In this document: positions 28,222-40,095 of the stretch, piece after piece
Numbering within the stretch: the stretch's first letter is position 1
Layout of the letters: the number at the start of each line of letters is the position of its first letter
NCBI RefSeq assembly: GCF_036785885.1
Contig: NC_092326.1
Coordinates: forward strand, 39,270,287-39,334,286
DNA: 64,000 nucleotides
Direction of reading: 5' to 3'
Source: Coffea arabica
Lineage: Eukaryota; Streptophyta; Magnoliopsida; Gentianales; Rubiaceae
Made by a program: the position numbers and the translations under genes
The notes under the pieces: model-generated
Seen by the model: the letters and a program-made list of their open reading frames with translations, nothing else
Databases searched by the model: none
What the model was told of the DNA's origin: nothing

Positions 28222-30319
28222 TTGATGTCTGCCCTCAGTATTGTTAATTGTTAGGATGCAGCATTCTTAGCAAAATTTGTTCCCACATTTCTAAAGTTTC
28301 AAAGCTAAGGGGCAAGGCTGTTAATTCTTGGCTTTTGCCCAATTTTTTTTGGTTGTTGTAAATACTATATCAGGACAGTTGAAGACATTTGAGTTCTAGC
28401 AGTTAACCAGAAAATTTCCCCTTTTTTCTTCTCGTGTTATTTTTGTTGTTTTGTAAACCTATTAGTAGGTCGTTGGAATATCAAACTAGGTATTGGACGA
28501 AACATTAATTTATTATGTGCACCACAAGCAACTGCAGAACTACCAATTAGGGTTGCATTTTTAATACAAAGAATCTAACAGCTGAATGCCTGTAATTCGC
28601 TGACTTCTTGTATGGCCCCTGGTTTCTCTGCAATTGTAGTATATGCATTAAAAGTTATGTGAAAAAAGAAAAAAGTTGATGCCCGATCCACCTAAGGCAT
28701 TCTAAATTGGAATGGACAGCCTTGATGTCGCTGGATTCAGCAACAAAAAATGGTATTGTCTATATCTTCATGGCATCCAACTTATCTTTTGTTGAATTAA
28801 TCTTACATATACTGACAATATACATACTATCATATTTGACTACACGACACATTTACAAAATTTGGATTTCAAATTCAAATTTATATTATATGTCATATAT
28901 CTAACGGTGAAAGTGTATGCACTGTCAATATATATAGAACATTAATCCATCTTTGTAATTTTAGCTCAGCATGCATGAATACAAGTTTAACTGGGACAAT
29001 GTGTGTACAAGATAACTAGTTGGAATGTATAAATACAATCTTATTATGTAGACTTAAATGCTCATTGTAATGCTTCAGTTTTTGTGTCTTGAGAATACAA
29101 TCATAAAATGCCTTCTAAATCCAAAATCTTTCTTAGTCTTTCCTTCAACTCCCAAAACGAGAGAGAAAGTAATAGTCATTTTGCTTTTTCTTTCTCTTTC
29201 TCTTTCTTTTTTTAAATCCTCTTCTCTCATGATTTAGAGACTTCCCTTCTCTTCGTTTTTCCCCCAACTCCCAAGATAAGCCCTGAGGTCCTCAGCCAAT
29301 ACTGCTTGTATCTGATGGCTTCGATGTGTCATGACTGCAGATAATGTTGCATGAACACCTAGGAATCACTCCACTTGATAATTGAAGTAATTGGGACAAT
29401 TTTGATGCCTCCCTCTTGCTCGTGTCACAGTGAAAAGCAAAAAAAGCATCTCAGTTTCCACCTGCACTCGTTAAGCCTTCAGCAGAAGGCACTTTGGAGT
29501 AGATAAGCCTGATACAAATTCTGCTCCTAATGGGCAGATGATATCATCCCAGTAAAGAAAATGCATGCATTAGTAAGCAAAATCCATCATCATCTTCTCT
29601 TCTTGGGACGGGTTAAATTCACATCCTTCTTCTGTACTAAATTCACACCCCATGCAAATTAGTCTTCAAGTTTATGTGACACGTCTTATTCTTTTAAGAA
29701 ACATATATGTTAACGGAAAAAATAAATGTTTACGTTGTAAAAGAGATTATTTTCGAACATGTCGTTAAGAAAATTAAATTTTAAGTTCAAATTTAATTTA
29801 GCAATCCGAATTTTTCCATGACGGATATGCACGTAAAAGTATCTATATATTTCAATTCTATAAAATAAAAATTTAGGTCATTCTCAATGGGGAATATGCA
29901 ATCATATTGATTTCTTCATACTAATATCTTTCATTTGACTAGCTGTATGTTAGTGTTAAAAAAAAGGTTTCACAAAATAAAGGCGTGCAGGTCATATAAG
30001 GAAAGAGAAAAAAAAAAAAGTAAAGCGACTTAGTGGAACACAAATTTTAGAACGAAATAAAGAATTAAAGGAATTTCTATACAGAACTAAACATAAAGAT
30101 TAGGGTATGGATTTTTGTTCTTCAGAAAAGATATTGCTATGCCCTATTTTCATTATGTAAAAAAATAACTTAAATACTGTAAAAAGTTATGATTTACTAA
30201 TAGTTAAGGGAATCGGTGCCTAACAAATGTACAGAATGTGAATTTAGCCCCTCCCTCTTTTTGTTTTGATATCATCATCTATACTCAAATCCTTCTTAAA
30301 GTTGCTTGTTGTTGGAGGT
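28222..30319. other. Intergenic stretch between the RING-H2 genes
   Basis: Contains the 3' UTR of gene 1, a probable MITE at 28795-28948 and otherwise AT-rich DNA with pyrimidine tracts (about 29180-29280). No gene recognised on either strand. Confidence 0.5.
28795..28948. mobile_element. Probable MITE with about 40-bp imperfect terminal inverted repeats
   Basis: The left end begins TTAATCTTACATATACTGAC and the right end, reverse complemented, begins TTAATGTTCTATATATATTG; similarity continues for roughly 40 bp. Length about 154 bp, AT-rich, no coding capacity. No clear target-site duplication, so the superfamily is not assigned. Confidence 0.5.
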
Positions 30320-31400
30320 AGGAGTATCAAATAAGACAAGTACACCCATCTAATCTATCCTTGCTACCATCAGAAAAATTAGCTTTAGAAAAAGTTGTCT
30401 CTGCAGTCACTAATATCTGATGTGTAAAGACGATTATCCAACTGATAGTGAGACAGCAAAACAGAAAAAGACAACCTAATACCACCCACTTTCCACTCAC
30501 ATGTTTGCCAAACATCATCCAAATCTCCAGTCGTCCACCCCAAATCTTCAATAAGTACAGCCTCGAGGCCTCTGTAACCTTCCCCCCTCCTTCCTTCTCC
30601 ACATTATCTCCTTCTTGACGAGATTTGGCCCTTTAATTAGTTGCCACAATCTTCAAATATATTAGGTTTGCTAATTAAAATATGGTTGCTTGTGATCATT
30701 TTGTACTATGCAAAGCAGCTCTAATATTTGGAGTGACAAGATGGATACTTTCTTGGGCACGAGAATTGGTCAGGAGCTACTTGTACATCTTCTCTTGGTC
30801 ACTAGAATATGATGAGCCCACATTACAATCTTCATCACCAATTCATCCCTCTTCTTCAGGTTTGGAAATGGTGAGGAATTATCTCAGTTTGACCACATTT
30901 GAAACTGTTGCAGCCAGGCTGCCGCAAGAAGAAAGCCATAACATGTCATGTGCTGTTTGCTTAAAGCAATTAAGGAAGAAAAATCAGGTCTGGGAGCTTA
31001 GCAATTGCAGGCATATTTTCCACAAGGAATGCTTGGATAGATGGCTTGTTTATGATGCTCGTTTGACATGCCCTCTTTGTAGAACTTCTTTGATCTCCAT
31101 TAGTACGTCAGAGTTACATTCTTCCATGCAACAGCACCAGCAGCAGCCTAGTTGGGCTGTGGAGAGGATTCTTTATCTGTTCGGGGATGATATGCTGTGT
31201 TCATCTTCTTACTCCCCATGAATTGAGGATCACAGACATTAATTCATGGCTGCCAATTTATTCTTAGTTGTTAGGTTGAGGAATTCTTGGAAATATGGAA
31301 CCAAACTTAATTTCAAATTTCCAAGGCTAAAGCTATTAAGAATTTGCCTAGTGCCCAATTTTTTATCCATGGACTGTAACAACCCTAATCTATAATTAAT
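30320..31400 (+). repeat. Downstream copy of the tandem locus duplication
   Basis: Partner of about 27216-28350. Shared flanking marks include AATTAGCTTTAGAAAA upstream, CAGCCTCGAG near the transcription start, and related sequence after the stop codons (TTAATTSATG, TGTTAGG). Boundaries approximate. Confidence 0.75.
30682..31221 (+). CDS. RING-H2 E3 ubiquitin ligase, copy 2 (179 aa, intronless)
   Basis: Paralogue of the gene at 27634-28221 with the same domain order: hydrophobic N-terminal segment, SLTTFE linker, complete RING-H2 (CAVCLK, CRHIFHKEC, CPLCR), Gln-rich stretch and PSWAVERILYLFGDD tail. It begins about eight residues later than copy 1, lacking the first segment, and has lost the last seven residues through an earlier stop. 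All eight zinc ligands are retained, so it should still be functional. Its TATA-like element is weaker than in copy 1, so expression may differ. Confidence 0.9.
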   Translation: MVACDHFVLCKAALIFGVTRWILSWARELVRSYLYIFSWSLEYDEPTLQSSSPIHPSSSGLEMVRNYLSLTTFETVAARLPQEESHNMSCAVCLKQLRKKNQVWELSNCRHIFHKECLDRWLVYDARLTCPLCRTSLISISTSELHSSMQQHQQQPSWAVERILYLFGDDMLCSSSYSP

Positions 31401-32140
31401 TTTTTTTTTTTTTACGATCCTATTTCTTCCCGACACAACATCCTTTCCATCACATAATTATTTTCTAGTTTTTAGTCATTCCACCGCTCCTCACATCCTT
31501 ATCACCCTCAACTGTCATGCCAACCAGACACACAGGATTCAGCATTCGAACCTTCCCACCCCTAATTTGCCCCAACTGTCAATAATAACTATACGAACTC
31601 TTCTTTGTTCTTTTTTATCTAAATCAGGGCACGTGATTTGTGTATACTTTTCTGATGATACACACATCAAATGCTACGTACTAGGCCAAATTGGTCTTGA
31701 ATTTTATGACTCACAACTAACACTTTCCTTTAACACTTTTCCCTTTTTCTTTTGGTAGATCTTTTATTGGCATCGAATCTTCACTTTAGAATCCTAAGCC
31801 AGTGGAAGTCTTGAATCTCTTTGTATCGACATTGCTTTCTGCCTACTTTTCTTCTATCATTCTTCAATTTGATAGTAATTGCAGCAATCTAAAACCTTAT
31901 CTAAAAAGTGCTCGCAAGAGCATCCCTCTGCTTTTACGTGACACCACACCAGCCATTAGGGTGTCTAGTTGGATTGCGTCAAAATTGAGATTTTTCTGGT
32001 ATTAAGCAACCATCGGCCAAAATTTTAAATAATTATTTAGCATCCCTATTACTTTCTCCTTTTTCCCCCGCCCCCCCCCCCCCCCCCTTTTTAAAGTTAT
32101 AGCTCTTTAAATTCCCTTAAAGCCTATGAAATATAAAACA
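31401..32140. other. Intergenic stretch before the U2 snRNA gene
   Basis: No gene recognised. It holds T- and C-rich tracts, including a C homopolymer interrupted once at 32066-32087. Confidence 0.5.
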
Positions 32141-32156
32141 ATTGGACTCGGCGTTG
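32141..32156 (-). terminator. snRNA 3' box of the U2 gene
   Basis: On the minus strand CAACGCCGAGTCCAAT fits the plant snRNA 3'-end consensus CA(N3-10)AGTNNAA and directly abuts the predicted 3' end of U2. In plants this box directs 3'-end formation of Pol II snRNAs. Confidence 0.75.
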
Positions 32157-32352
32157 GTGGGGTGCGCCAGGCCCATGCAGCAGTGTAACGCATGGACGAC
32201 GCTCGAAGGCCCCGATAGCAAGCTACCGTGGTGGGCCTTCCCCCTAAAAAAATTGAGTTAATATCGTGTGGGCCGATGGCCCACGTATCAGATATTAAAC
32301 TGATAAGAACAGATACTACACTTGATCTTAGCCAAAAGGCCGAGAAAGGTAT
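32157..32352 (-). ncRNA. U2: U2 spliceosomal snRNA
   Basis: The minus strand starts ATACCTTTCTCGGCCTTTTG, the conserved U2 5' end. It then contains the branch-site recognition element GTGTAGTATCTGTTC, stem-loop IIa/b with paired GGGCCATCGGCCC, and an Sm-like site in the A/T-rich AATTTTTTTAGG segment. Downstream are the GC-rich 3' hairpins. The predicted length of 196 nt equals that of plant U2. U2 pairs with the intron branch point in the U2 snRNP. With intact promoter elements and 3' box, this looks like an active gene rather than a pseudogene. Confidence 0.95.
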
Positions 32353-32377
32353 GCTTTAAAACAGCCCATCTACCTTG

Positions 32378-32385
32378 CTTTTATA
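32378..32385 (-). promoter_or_regulatory. TATA box of the U2 gene
   Basis: TATAAAAG on the minus strand starts 33 nt upstream of the U2 5' end (32352). Together with the upstream element it forms the bipartite plant snRNA promoter. Confidence 0.85.
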
Positions 32386-32418
32386 GTCGCTGCAGTTTCC
32401 TGCCGTCTCCTGCTTAGT

Positions 32419-32429
32419 CGATGTGGGAC
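32419..32429 (-). promoter_or_regulatory. Upstream sequence element (USE) of the U2 gene
   Basis: GTCCCACATCG is an exact match to the plant snRNA USE consensus RTCCCACATCG. Exactly 33 nt separate it from the TATA box; in plants this about four-helical-turn spacing specifies RNA polymerase II, as expected for U2. Confidence 0.9.
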
Positions 32430-32744
32430 TATTTCTTATAGTTTTGGCCAGTACAATCAAGTTCTAAACTTAAAAAAGATAGATTGCTACGGGTCTGTTT
32501 GGCCAGCAGCCAATCTATGCCTACATGGCTCTAAATCTTTGACGAACAAATGGCACAAAAAGCTCATGTGATATAACCAATTCTTTGAATCCTTTTCGAG
32601 TTACATAACTGGATAAAAGTCAGTAAGTAATACTTCTATTGCACTCTCAATTCAATTGGAAGCTAGTTGAAATGTCATCAATTAAAATTTACAGAATAAT
32701 AACATTGCATTAGAAATTAGAATAGAAAAGACGCTGCTAATTTT

Positions 32745-33665
32745 GGGTTTTGACTGATTTTTTGGTTTCTTCCACTTGTATGCAGCTTCAATAATTTTGA
32801 GATTCTTACACTGTGTTTCTTCAGGGAACAGATAGATGGTCAATGTATTCCTCATACATTGCTGGACCATCGGACCATCCTCGGTCTCGATGTGCCTCCT
32901 CTTCTTGAGTTTTTTTGGGGCTCTTGAACATAAACCAAATCAACATTGCCAAGCAAGCTCCCCGCAACTGCTCTCCAAATTTAACCACTCTTCAAGCAGC
33001 ATTGCCCTTTCTTCTTTCAGCTCAGGTGCAAAAGTTTTGAAATAATGCAGATCTCTTTCCAGAAACCCTCTAGCTAGCTCAATGCATCTTTCCTTCTGTT
33101 GAAGATCGTCATCTTCAGATGCCTCGAGTCCATCACAGCTCAACCAGACCTTAGGATGTTTTGTACGATCTAGCAGCCTCTCCTAGAGGGCTCTAGCTCT
33201 TTCAATTTCACCCTCTCAGGTATCTCAAAGTCAATGTATTCCTTCCATAGTAACTCTGGAATGTCTAATGCAGGTCGCTGGATTGCAAGCTCAAAGATGG
33301 ATCTTGCTCGCTCTGTTTCACCAAAAATCTTTCCAATTTGGCATAGCTGTTCTACGCATATCAATTCTCAGGTGACCACTCCAGACACTTATCATATATA
33401 TAGCTTTCTACAACGGTCTGTGTTGCCGAGTTGCAGTTCTGTTTCAATTTACTTCGTAGAAAGCTTCTGCTTAAGAGACTTCCCAATTGCTGCTCCTAGG
33501 ATTGATGCAGCCATTTGTAGATTTAACTGTCGAATTTCAAACTGTACAGCCATCAACCAAGTCTTTGCAAAAGAAAATTTCCCCCGAGGAGTTAACTTGA
33601 GGCAAGACTTTTCAACTTCTCTTGCACCTTCAACAACATCCTGATCATCAAGTTCCTCGTACAAA
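32745..33665 (-). pseudogene. Crooked neck-like (CRNKL1/CLF1) pseudogene, C-terminal half
   Basis: Minus-strand fragments in several frames match the HAT (half-TPR) repeats of the crooked neck-like splicing factor: ALYEELDDQDVV, KFSFAKTWLMAVQFEIRQLN, ETERARSIFELAIQRPALD, ELLWKEYIDFEI, ELKEERAMLLEEWLNLESS, and LFPEETQ..NLKIIEAAYKWKK near the C-terminus. They are in the protein's order but separated by stops and frameshifts, with no introns. The upstream half lies beyond the 12.3-kb hAT element, at 45974-48640. It is either a retrocopy or a duplicate of an intron-poor gene; no poly(A) tail was found to decide. Confidence 0.85.
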
Positions 33666-33848
33666 CATGGTTCGAAGACTCAGCCGAGTCATCTCCGTCT
33701 CGGCCATGGTTTGCTGTCGCGGATCTCGGTCGCGTCGTGGTCTCGGTTGTTCCACATCCGTCGCAGCATATCGGGTGATACATACATTATAGTATATAAA
33801 AATTTTCAAAAAATCTGAAAAAATTACTAAAAATAGAAAATACCATAA

Positions 33849-35325
33849 TGACAGGTTGTCAGCCTGTGCAATAATAAAACCTGCTCAAACTAAAAGTAAT
33901 TTCTGTAGATAGCAGTAAGCAGGGTCGAATCCACAGGGATTGGGAGTAATTGTTCCTTTCCAAATTCACAGTGACAAAGGGGGTGTTTTTATCTCAGAGG
34001 TGACAATTTAAACAATTCAACTAAAAATAATAATAATAAAAATAAAATAGCCAACTAGAAATTAAATAACAATTTACTAAAATCTAATGAGTGATAATTA
34101 AGGATCTAGCCAAGGAATAACTTCAGCAATGGTTCACCTAATTGATCATCGATAAGCAAAGGCAATTCCAATTATTTACTAATAAATAGGTTATAACTGC
34201 CAAACAAGCGATGGCAGTTAACCCCTCCTTACTGTGTCGATGATTAAGGTACGCCCGTTAATCACTGCTCTAATTGGGAAATAATCCTAGGTGCGCCCAT
34301 AGAATTTAATTCCCCAATTGCCTTACGTATTAGAGGAGTCCTATTCTAATCAAATAACGCACTACCAGGGTTATTTTAGATTAGCCCGCGTATTCCCCTG
34401 ACACAAACCCAATCATGTCAGTTATCACTATTTTGAGACAATTAAACAATTACGGATTTAACGTCCCAATTGACAAAAGATTATCAAATTAACTAATTAT
34501 CCGGATCCAAAACAATCAATTAATTAAACAATCATAAGCACTGCAACCAAGAAATATGCGAATACCAATAAATAGAGGAAAAGATAAAATTAAATCGATC
34601 TCACAATTTTAGGCGAGCCAAAACATCCATTGCTCCTTGACTAGAAAAGAAAAATTAGTTCATTCCTGGTGAACAAATCCCACGCAAAGTTGGAGAGGAA
34701 GCCGCAGCCATTGTCCTTGACCAAGGGAGCTCAGTTCGCTCAGTTGATGGAAGAATACAGAAAGTGACCAAGACCTTCAATTGCTCCTGACATGCGCAGG
34801 AGACATCCACCCAAGACTCAAGGGAAAAGTCAAAAGGAAAACTATGCTAAAGGTCCTACGTACGAGGAAGGTAAAACAACTACCAAGAACTAAAAGGGAA
34901 GAAAAGTCAACAAAGGCAACTCCCTGGTGCTAGTGCTCATTCTCTGCCATATATCAATTGCTCCTATTCTAATGGCTACTGTATGCGGCAGCCCCCTTGC
35001 GGAGAGGACGGAGCCTCCGAAGGAAGAAGAAGCACCCACTGTGCGGCGCTCCAGCCTCCAGTAAAATAGAGGCCTCTGCCCTGCTCTCTTCTTTTGAAAT
35101 TACCAAAATGGGCAAAAGTCTTCCTTTGCCAATAATGCCCCCGGGATAAGCTCTGTGCCTTGGACTCTTTTTCTGTCAAATTAGCACCTGTTATTATATT
35201 TTCGTTCTACTCCCTGAAATAAATGCAAAATACTAAAAGTGAGTAGAATCCAGCAATTAATTCACATCGGGTCCGGTAATATGGAAAATTAATAATAAAA
35301 TAAATGATAAAATTATAACCTATCA
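33849..35325 (-). repeat. 3' LTR (full length, 1477 bp)
   Basis: Bounded by TGACAGGTT and AACCTATCA. Positions 34911-35325 match 39187-39585 almost exactly, apart from a 16-bp segment missing from the right copy near 39424. The high identity suggests recent insertion. Confidence 0.85.
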
Positions 35326-38300
35326 ATTCCCCCCACACCTAAACCATGCTTGTCCTCAAGCATAAGAATAGTAAACAAATACCAAAATTTGATAGTGGCT
35401 ATTGCTCTATCCAACAAATTGCCAAGATACCAAGAAAAACAATAGTCAAGCATTAATGGTCAAGTCCAAGAAACATCACTTCGGTTAGCCTCTAAACCGC
35501 AAACTCCTCTAATTTCAGGTTAACTAATCTAAGAAAAAGGAATGACGCACAGCATTTATCAGCAAATGGTCCAAATATTCACATAAGTCTCCATATTAAG
35601 TCCATAAACTGGCAAGCTGACTTTTATTATACACTAACACAACATTCACTTTTTTTCACATTTTTCTAACTTTCACTTTTTTCTTTCTTCTTCTTTTTTT
35701 TTCTTTTCTCAATAGTAACAAAAGACTTAGTCGCTAGCCATTAGAGCCTTTTGACGCGAACTCCAACATTGGCCAGATGAAGGAGCCCGGTTACTCAGCT
35801 TCTATCGCCATGTGACCACGTACTCATAGCAATTACTACTTTTTGACGCGAGAATCGACACTTTTGGTGAAGATCTCCGGTTACTCGGTAGCAAATACTA
35901 GCGGAGTACAGTCAACTCTTATTCACAGCCAAATAAAACCAAAAATTCAAAATAACACAAAAATCAAAAGAAACTTTGCAGCTGCTAGTCTCATTTTTAA
36001 ATATGGAGAACTAAAGTTAATAACCGGACCAATTCACATGAAAATGCCAATAATCATTCCCTATGCCTAGGAAAGTTAACCAAAAATTATAAGAGTGAAA
36101 CAATCATCGTTATTCACCAAAGAGATGTTTTTGGATTCAACCACATTAACTTGATACCCTTTTATTATTAAAACTTGGCAAAAGTAGAAATGGAGGCAAT
36201 GATCCAACATCAAACCTTGGCATGCACTTACGAGCCAATCACTAAAAAGAAAAAAAAAATGAATGAAAGACACTAGCACCATAACTGCTCCCCCCCACAC
36301 CTAAATCCTACATTGTCCTCAATGGAGGAATTAAAGCAATTAAAGTGAAGAGGACAACGAAACTTCCCTCTTTGAGTGGCCAAGAGGTAGGCGGGGACGG
36401 TGGGGGAAACCAATGTGGTGGAAGTACGCGCCCAAGTTCTGAGACATCATACTCAATTCAACCAGCAAATGCAAAACTCTGTCCACCGAAAATCTCAACA
36501 AATAGCTCCAATTGGCCAGTTAATGCCTTAACTCAGAATCAGAAATTTCAACATTGAGAGTTTAGGTATTTGACAATAACAATTCAGTCACAAGTTCTTG
36601 GCTGTCAATTAGACAGCCAATCAGATGGAATTACCAAATCTAGTCAAAATACCCCAACCAGTACCATTGGTGCACCCCACAGATAATGAAGCAACTTAAA
36701 CGGCAAACCCAATCAACAAAATGTACATGTGAGGCACCCAAGGTCTATACAAATGTCCCAACAAAGTAGCGATTGCAATCAATAATTAGTAGTGGTCCTA
36801 ATTTACTCAAATGTAGAATTAATGCAGCCCAACAATTCAACTGGATGTACCCACCTTGACAAGCAAAGCAAGTGGCACAGGTTTCCCAAGTCAACAGGCA
36901 ATTCAGAGATAACTTAACCGAAATCACAGTAGAAACTTCAATTAAATACACTCAACATGAATAAGCCAAGCAAGTGTCACAGAAACTCCCCCATTCAACA
37001 AGCAATCACAGTATTTCAGCTCACCCAAAAACTCAACAATTCCACCCAAAAGTTGAACAAATGCCCCCAGTAATGGGCTAAATCTAGCAATGTCAGTTCA
37101 AAGATCTAGTAATAGCAACGCAGTCACAAGCTCTTGCAGTCAATCAGATGTCCACGCAGTCAATCAGATGTCCAACCAAATGGCGTTAGTAAATTCAAGG
37201 AAGAATACTCCAAAGCTAGCAAATCAACTGAATACGACCAACAACAACACTTAAACCGAGCAGCACAGGCTTCCCAAGTCGACGATCAGTTTTAGAATTA
37301 ACTCAACCAAATCGCAATAGAAGTGTCAATGAAATGAGCATTTGAAAACAATGGTCAGAGTATACTCAGGAATTCAATTAGAGTCATCTACTTGAACTAG
37401 CCACACCAGCGTCATAGAGACTTTCCAATTAAACAAACGAAAGTAGAAATTACCCCCAAATTGCCAATAGACCTTCCAAGCATACGATACCGAAATTAAT
37501 CCCCACAACCAACCTCAAGTTACTCGATAATAAACCAGCAGAGTGGGTCACGTAAAGGTATAACTACACCTGGACGCAGAATCACAACAAAGGGTCAAAG
37601 GGGACGGCGGTGCTTGCAGCCTGGTGGCGGACAGGGACTTGCGGGCAGCAATGATGGTGGTAATGGGCCGCGGCGTGTGGCAGCTGTGTGCGCAGGTGGA
37701 AGGTGATGGAAGAAGGTGGCGGCGGTGCGAGGGGAAACCAGACAGCGGCGGCGTGGGGAGCTGTCTGTCGCGTGCGATTGAGAGGCTGGGTTGCGCGCGA
37801 ACTAGTGGCGCGCGGCTGTGGCGGTTGAAATAGATCAGGCGGTGATGGTCGGCGAGCTCGATACGGGCGGCGTCCATGTGTGGCGGTAAGTGGATATGGC
37901 TGTGGCGGGCGCAGAGAGCAGGGGAGCAGCGGTCGCGCGAGGAAGAGCTGGAATGGGAGGCGGCGTGCGCAAAGGAAAGCAGAGGAGAAGAAAGAAAGAA
38001 AAGAGAAAGAAAGAAGAAGAAAGAAAGAAAGAAAAGAAAAGAAGGAAAAGAAAAAAGAGAAATTGCTTTTTTTTTTCAAAAATGTTTCTTTTCTTTTCTT
38101 CCAATTATGAGGCTCTTTGAGCCACGGAAATAATTTTCCTTTCTTTTTTTCTTTTTTTTTCGAAAAATTGATTTCGACTTTTTAAATAAAATTTTTTTCT
38201 CTTTTTTTTCGAATTTTGGAAACTAAAGCTACGGTGATAAGAAATTTTAAATTTTTTTATTTTTTTTATTTTTTTATTTTTTTTTGAATCCTTACCTTTC

Positions 38301-38575
38301 CCGCGAACGTGACGCGGGCACGTCAAGAGAGCAAGAGAGCTCCCAGAAGTTTATGATCGTGAGCTTCCTGCACGTCATCACGCGGGCGCGTCATGACTGA
38401 AGGTCACCTACAAATCAGCAAAAACGAAAATTAATACCCAAAATCAGTCAAATTCAAGGAAAACAGATTTAAACTATGACACGAAACCAAAACAAACAAT
38501 TAAAAGAAATAATTGGGTTGCCTCCCAATGAGCGTTTTTCTTTAATGTCTTTGGCTAGACATTATCATGTTTTGT

Positions 38576-39184
38576 TCATGGAGGATAAAATCTTGTGGCT
38601 CGTCTCATTGCTTCATCCTCTACATAGTCCTGATAGCCCTCGTAGATAGAATAATCTTTGGGCATACGAGTTACGGGCTTCCATGGACTAGTAAATGGCG
38701 CCAAACGAGTCGATGATAATTTGCATTCTCCATTCACTCCTCCCTCACTTGCATTTATTGGTTCAAGATATCTTGCCATCGCCACTCTTAATTTATTCCT
38801 GTCATGAAATTCAAAATTTTCTGGTATAATAAAGTCAATTTCATTAACAGGAATTGAAGAATAAGAGTCAGGAGAATATTGATGAAGGAGTGGAGGAGAT
38901 GTCACCGCATTTGGAGATTGTTCACTGGATTCTTTCACGTGAATGGGTTGCGGTTGGGGTTCCATTTCTTCCTTTTTGGCTTCTTTTTCAACTGCATCTG
39001 TAGATTCCTCATTTTGACACTCTTGCATCTCCTCATCACTAGTCAAGCAAATTGCACTCTCGTTTTCTTCTAGATCAACAACGGTTTTCGAGAGCAATTC
39101 TTCCATTTGAGAAGCCCATCGATTTATTCTGGATGTCAATAGACATAGTTGATCTGCCAGATAATTTAATGCATCCTTCATCAT
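38576..39184 (-). other. Open reading frame in the LTR element interior (202 aa, possibly gag-derived)
   Basis: Begins MMKDALNYLADQLCLLTSRI. It is Glu-rich in the middle (EEMQECQNEES, KEAKKEE) and ends with a more ordered segment (IDFIIPENFEFHDRNKLRVA). No domain recognised; by position it could be a gag remnant. It begins two bases from the point where the truncated 5' LTR joins the interior, so the natural protein may have started further upstream. Confidence 0.4.
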
Positions 39185-39186
39185 CT

Positions 39187-39585
39187 CAAAGGCAACTCCC
39201 TGGTGCTAGTGCTCATTCTCTGCCATATATCAATTGCTCCTATTCTAATGGCTACTGTATGCGGCAGCCCCCTTGCGGAGATGACGGAGCCTCCGAAGGA
39301 AGAAGAAGCACCCACTGTGCGGCGCTCCAGCCTCCAGTAAAATAGAGGCCTCTGCCCTGCTCTCTTCTTTTGAAATTACCAAAATGGGCAAAAGTCTTCC
39401 TTTACCAATAATGCCCCCGGGATACTCTTTTTCTGTCAAATTAGCACCTGTTATTATTTTTTCGTTCTACTCCCTGAAATAAATGCAAAATACTAAAAGT
39501 GAGTAGAATCCAGCAATTAATTCACATCGGGTCCGGTAATAGGAAAAATTAATAATAAAATAAATGATAAAATTATAACCTATCA
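39187..39585 (-). repeat. 5' LTR, truncated to 399 bp
   Basis: Matches 34911-35325. The rest of this LTR, the primer-binding site and probably part of gag are missing. The junction lies at AAAGGCAACTCCC, where LTR sequence meets interior sequence. Confidence 0.8.
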
Positions 39586-40095
39586 CATAAAAAGCACAAT
39601 TATCAACTTAAATTTACTACACACCTACATTATTATATATAGGTACTAATGATTAAATAAAATAATGTTGTCATTACCATAAAGGCCTATAGCATTAGCA
39701 ATAAATGATTTTAGAATAAAGTGTACGTTCTGATTCTATTTTATATGAGATAAAAAAGTACATATAAGAATAAAATCATCACATGTTACATAATACAATA
39801 CAAATCTCGATACACAAAGGAAGTAGCGGTGTTTAGTTTAATACAATAAAAAAACAAATACCTATCAAATAATATTATGAAATGCAAAAACATAAAGAAG
39901 CAAGCATTTTCACCATATTTTTAATAAACATTTTCATCCTATATTGATCCACTGCAGTGCCCAGATGATTGATCTCAATTTCTTAAAATATAAAATAATA
40001 AATATCACTGAAATATTAAAATTAATGAATTATGTACAACTCTTAAATTCTATCAAATATAATAAAAATACATTTTTACTTTGTTTACATACCTA

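Larger units (their letters stand above)
27216..28350 (+). repeat. Upstream copy of a tandem locus duplication
   Basis: The block from about 27216 (AATTAGCTTTAGAAAA shared with the other copy) through the TATA region, the RING-H2 gene and its 3' flank matches about 30320-31400. Similarity covers flanking DNA as well as coding sequence, so the whole locus, not a retrocopied mRNA, was duplicated. Boundaries are approximate. Confidence 0.75.
33844..39590 (-). mobile_element. Non-autonomous LTR retrotransposon (33849-39585) with CATAA target-site duplication
   Basis: Flanked by CATAA at 33844-33848 and 39586-39590. The element ends TGACAGGTT and AACCTATCA. The left LTR is full length (33849-35325); the right LTR is only 399 bp (39187-39585). 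On the minus strand a purine-rich tract (complement of the C-rich run at about 35328-35336) precedes the left LTR, which is therefore the 3' LTR, so the element points left. No reverse transcriptase, integrase or protease is recognisable. The internal region holds an acidic open frame (38576-39184), a GC-rich block (about 37560-37980) and a GA-rich tract (about 37980-38060). The layout resembles non-autonomous Ty3-type elements. Confidence 0.85.

Noticed and set aside
37548-38133. Several overlapping open frames on both strands
   Set aside because: They arise from GC-rich and GA-rich low-complexity sequence inside the LTR element; none resembles a protein.
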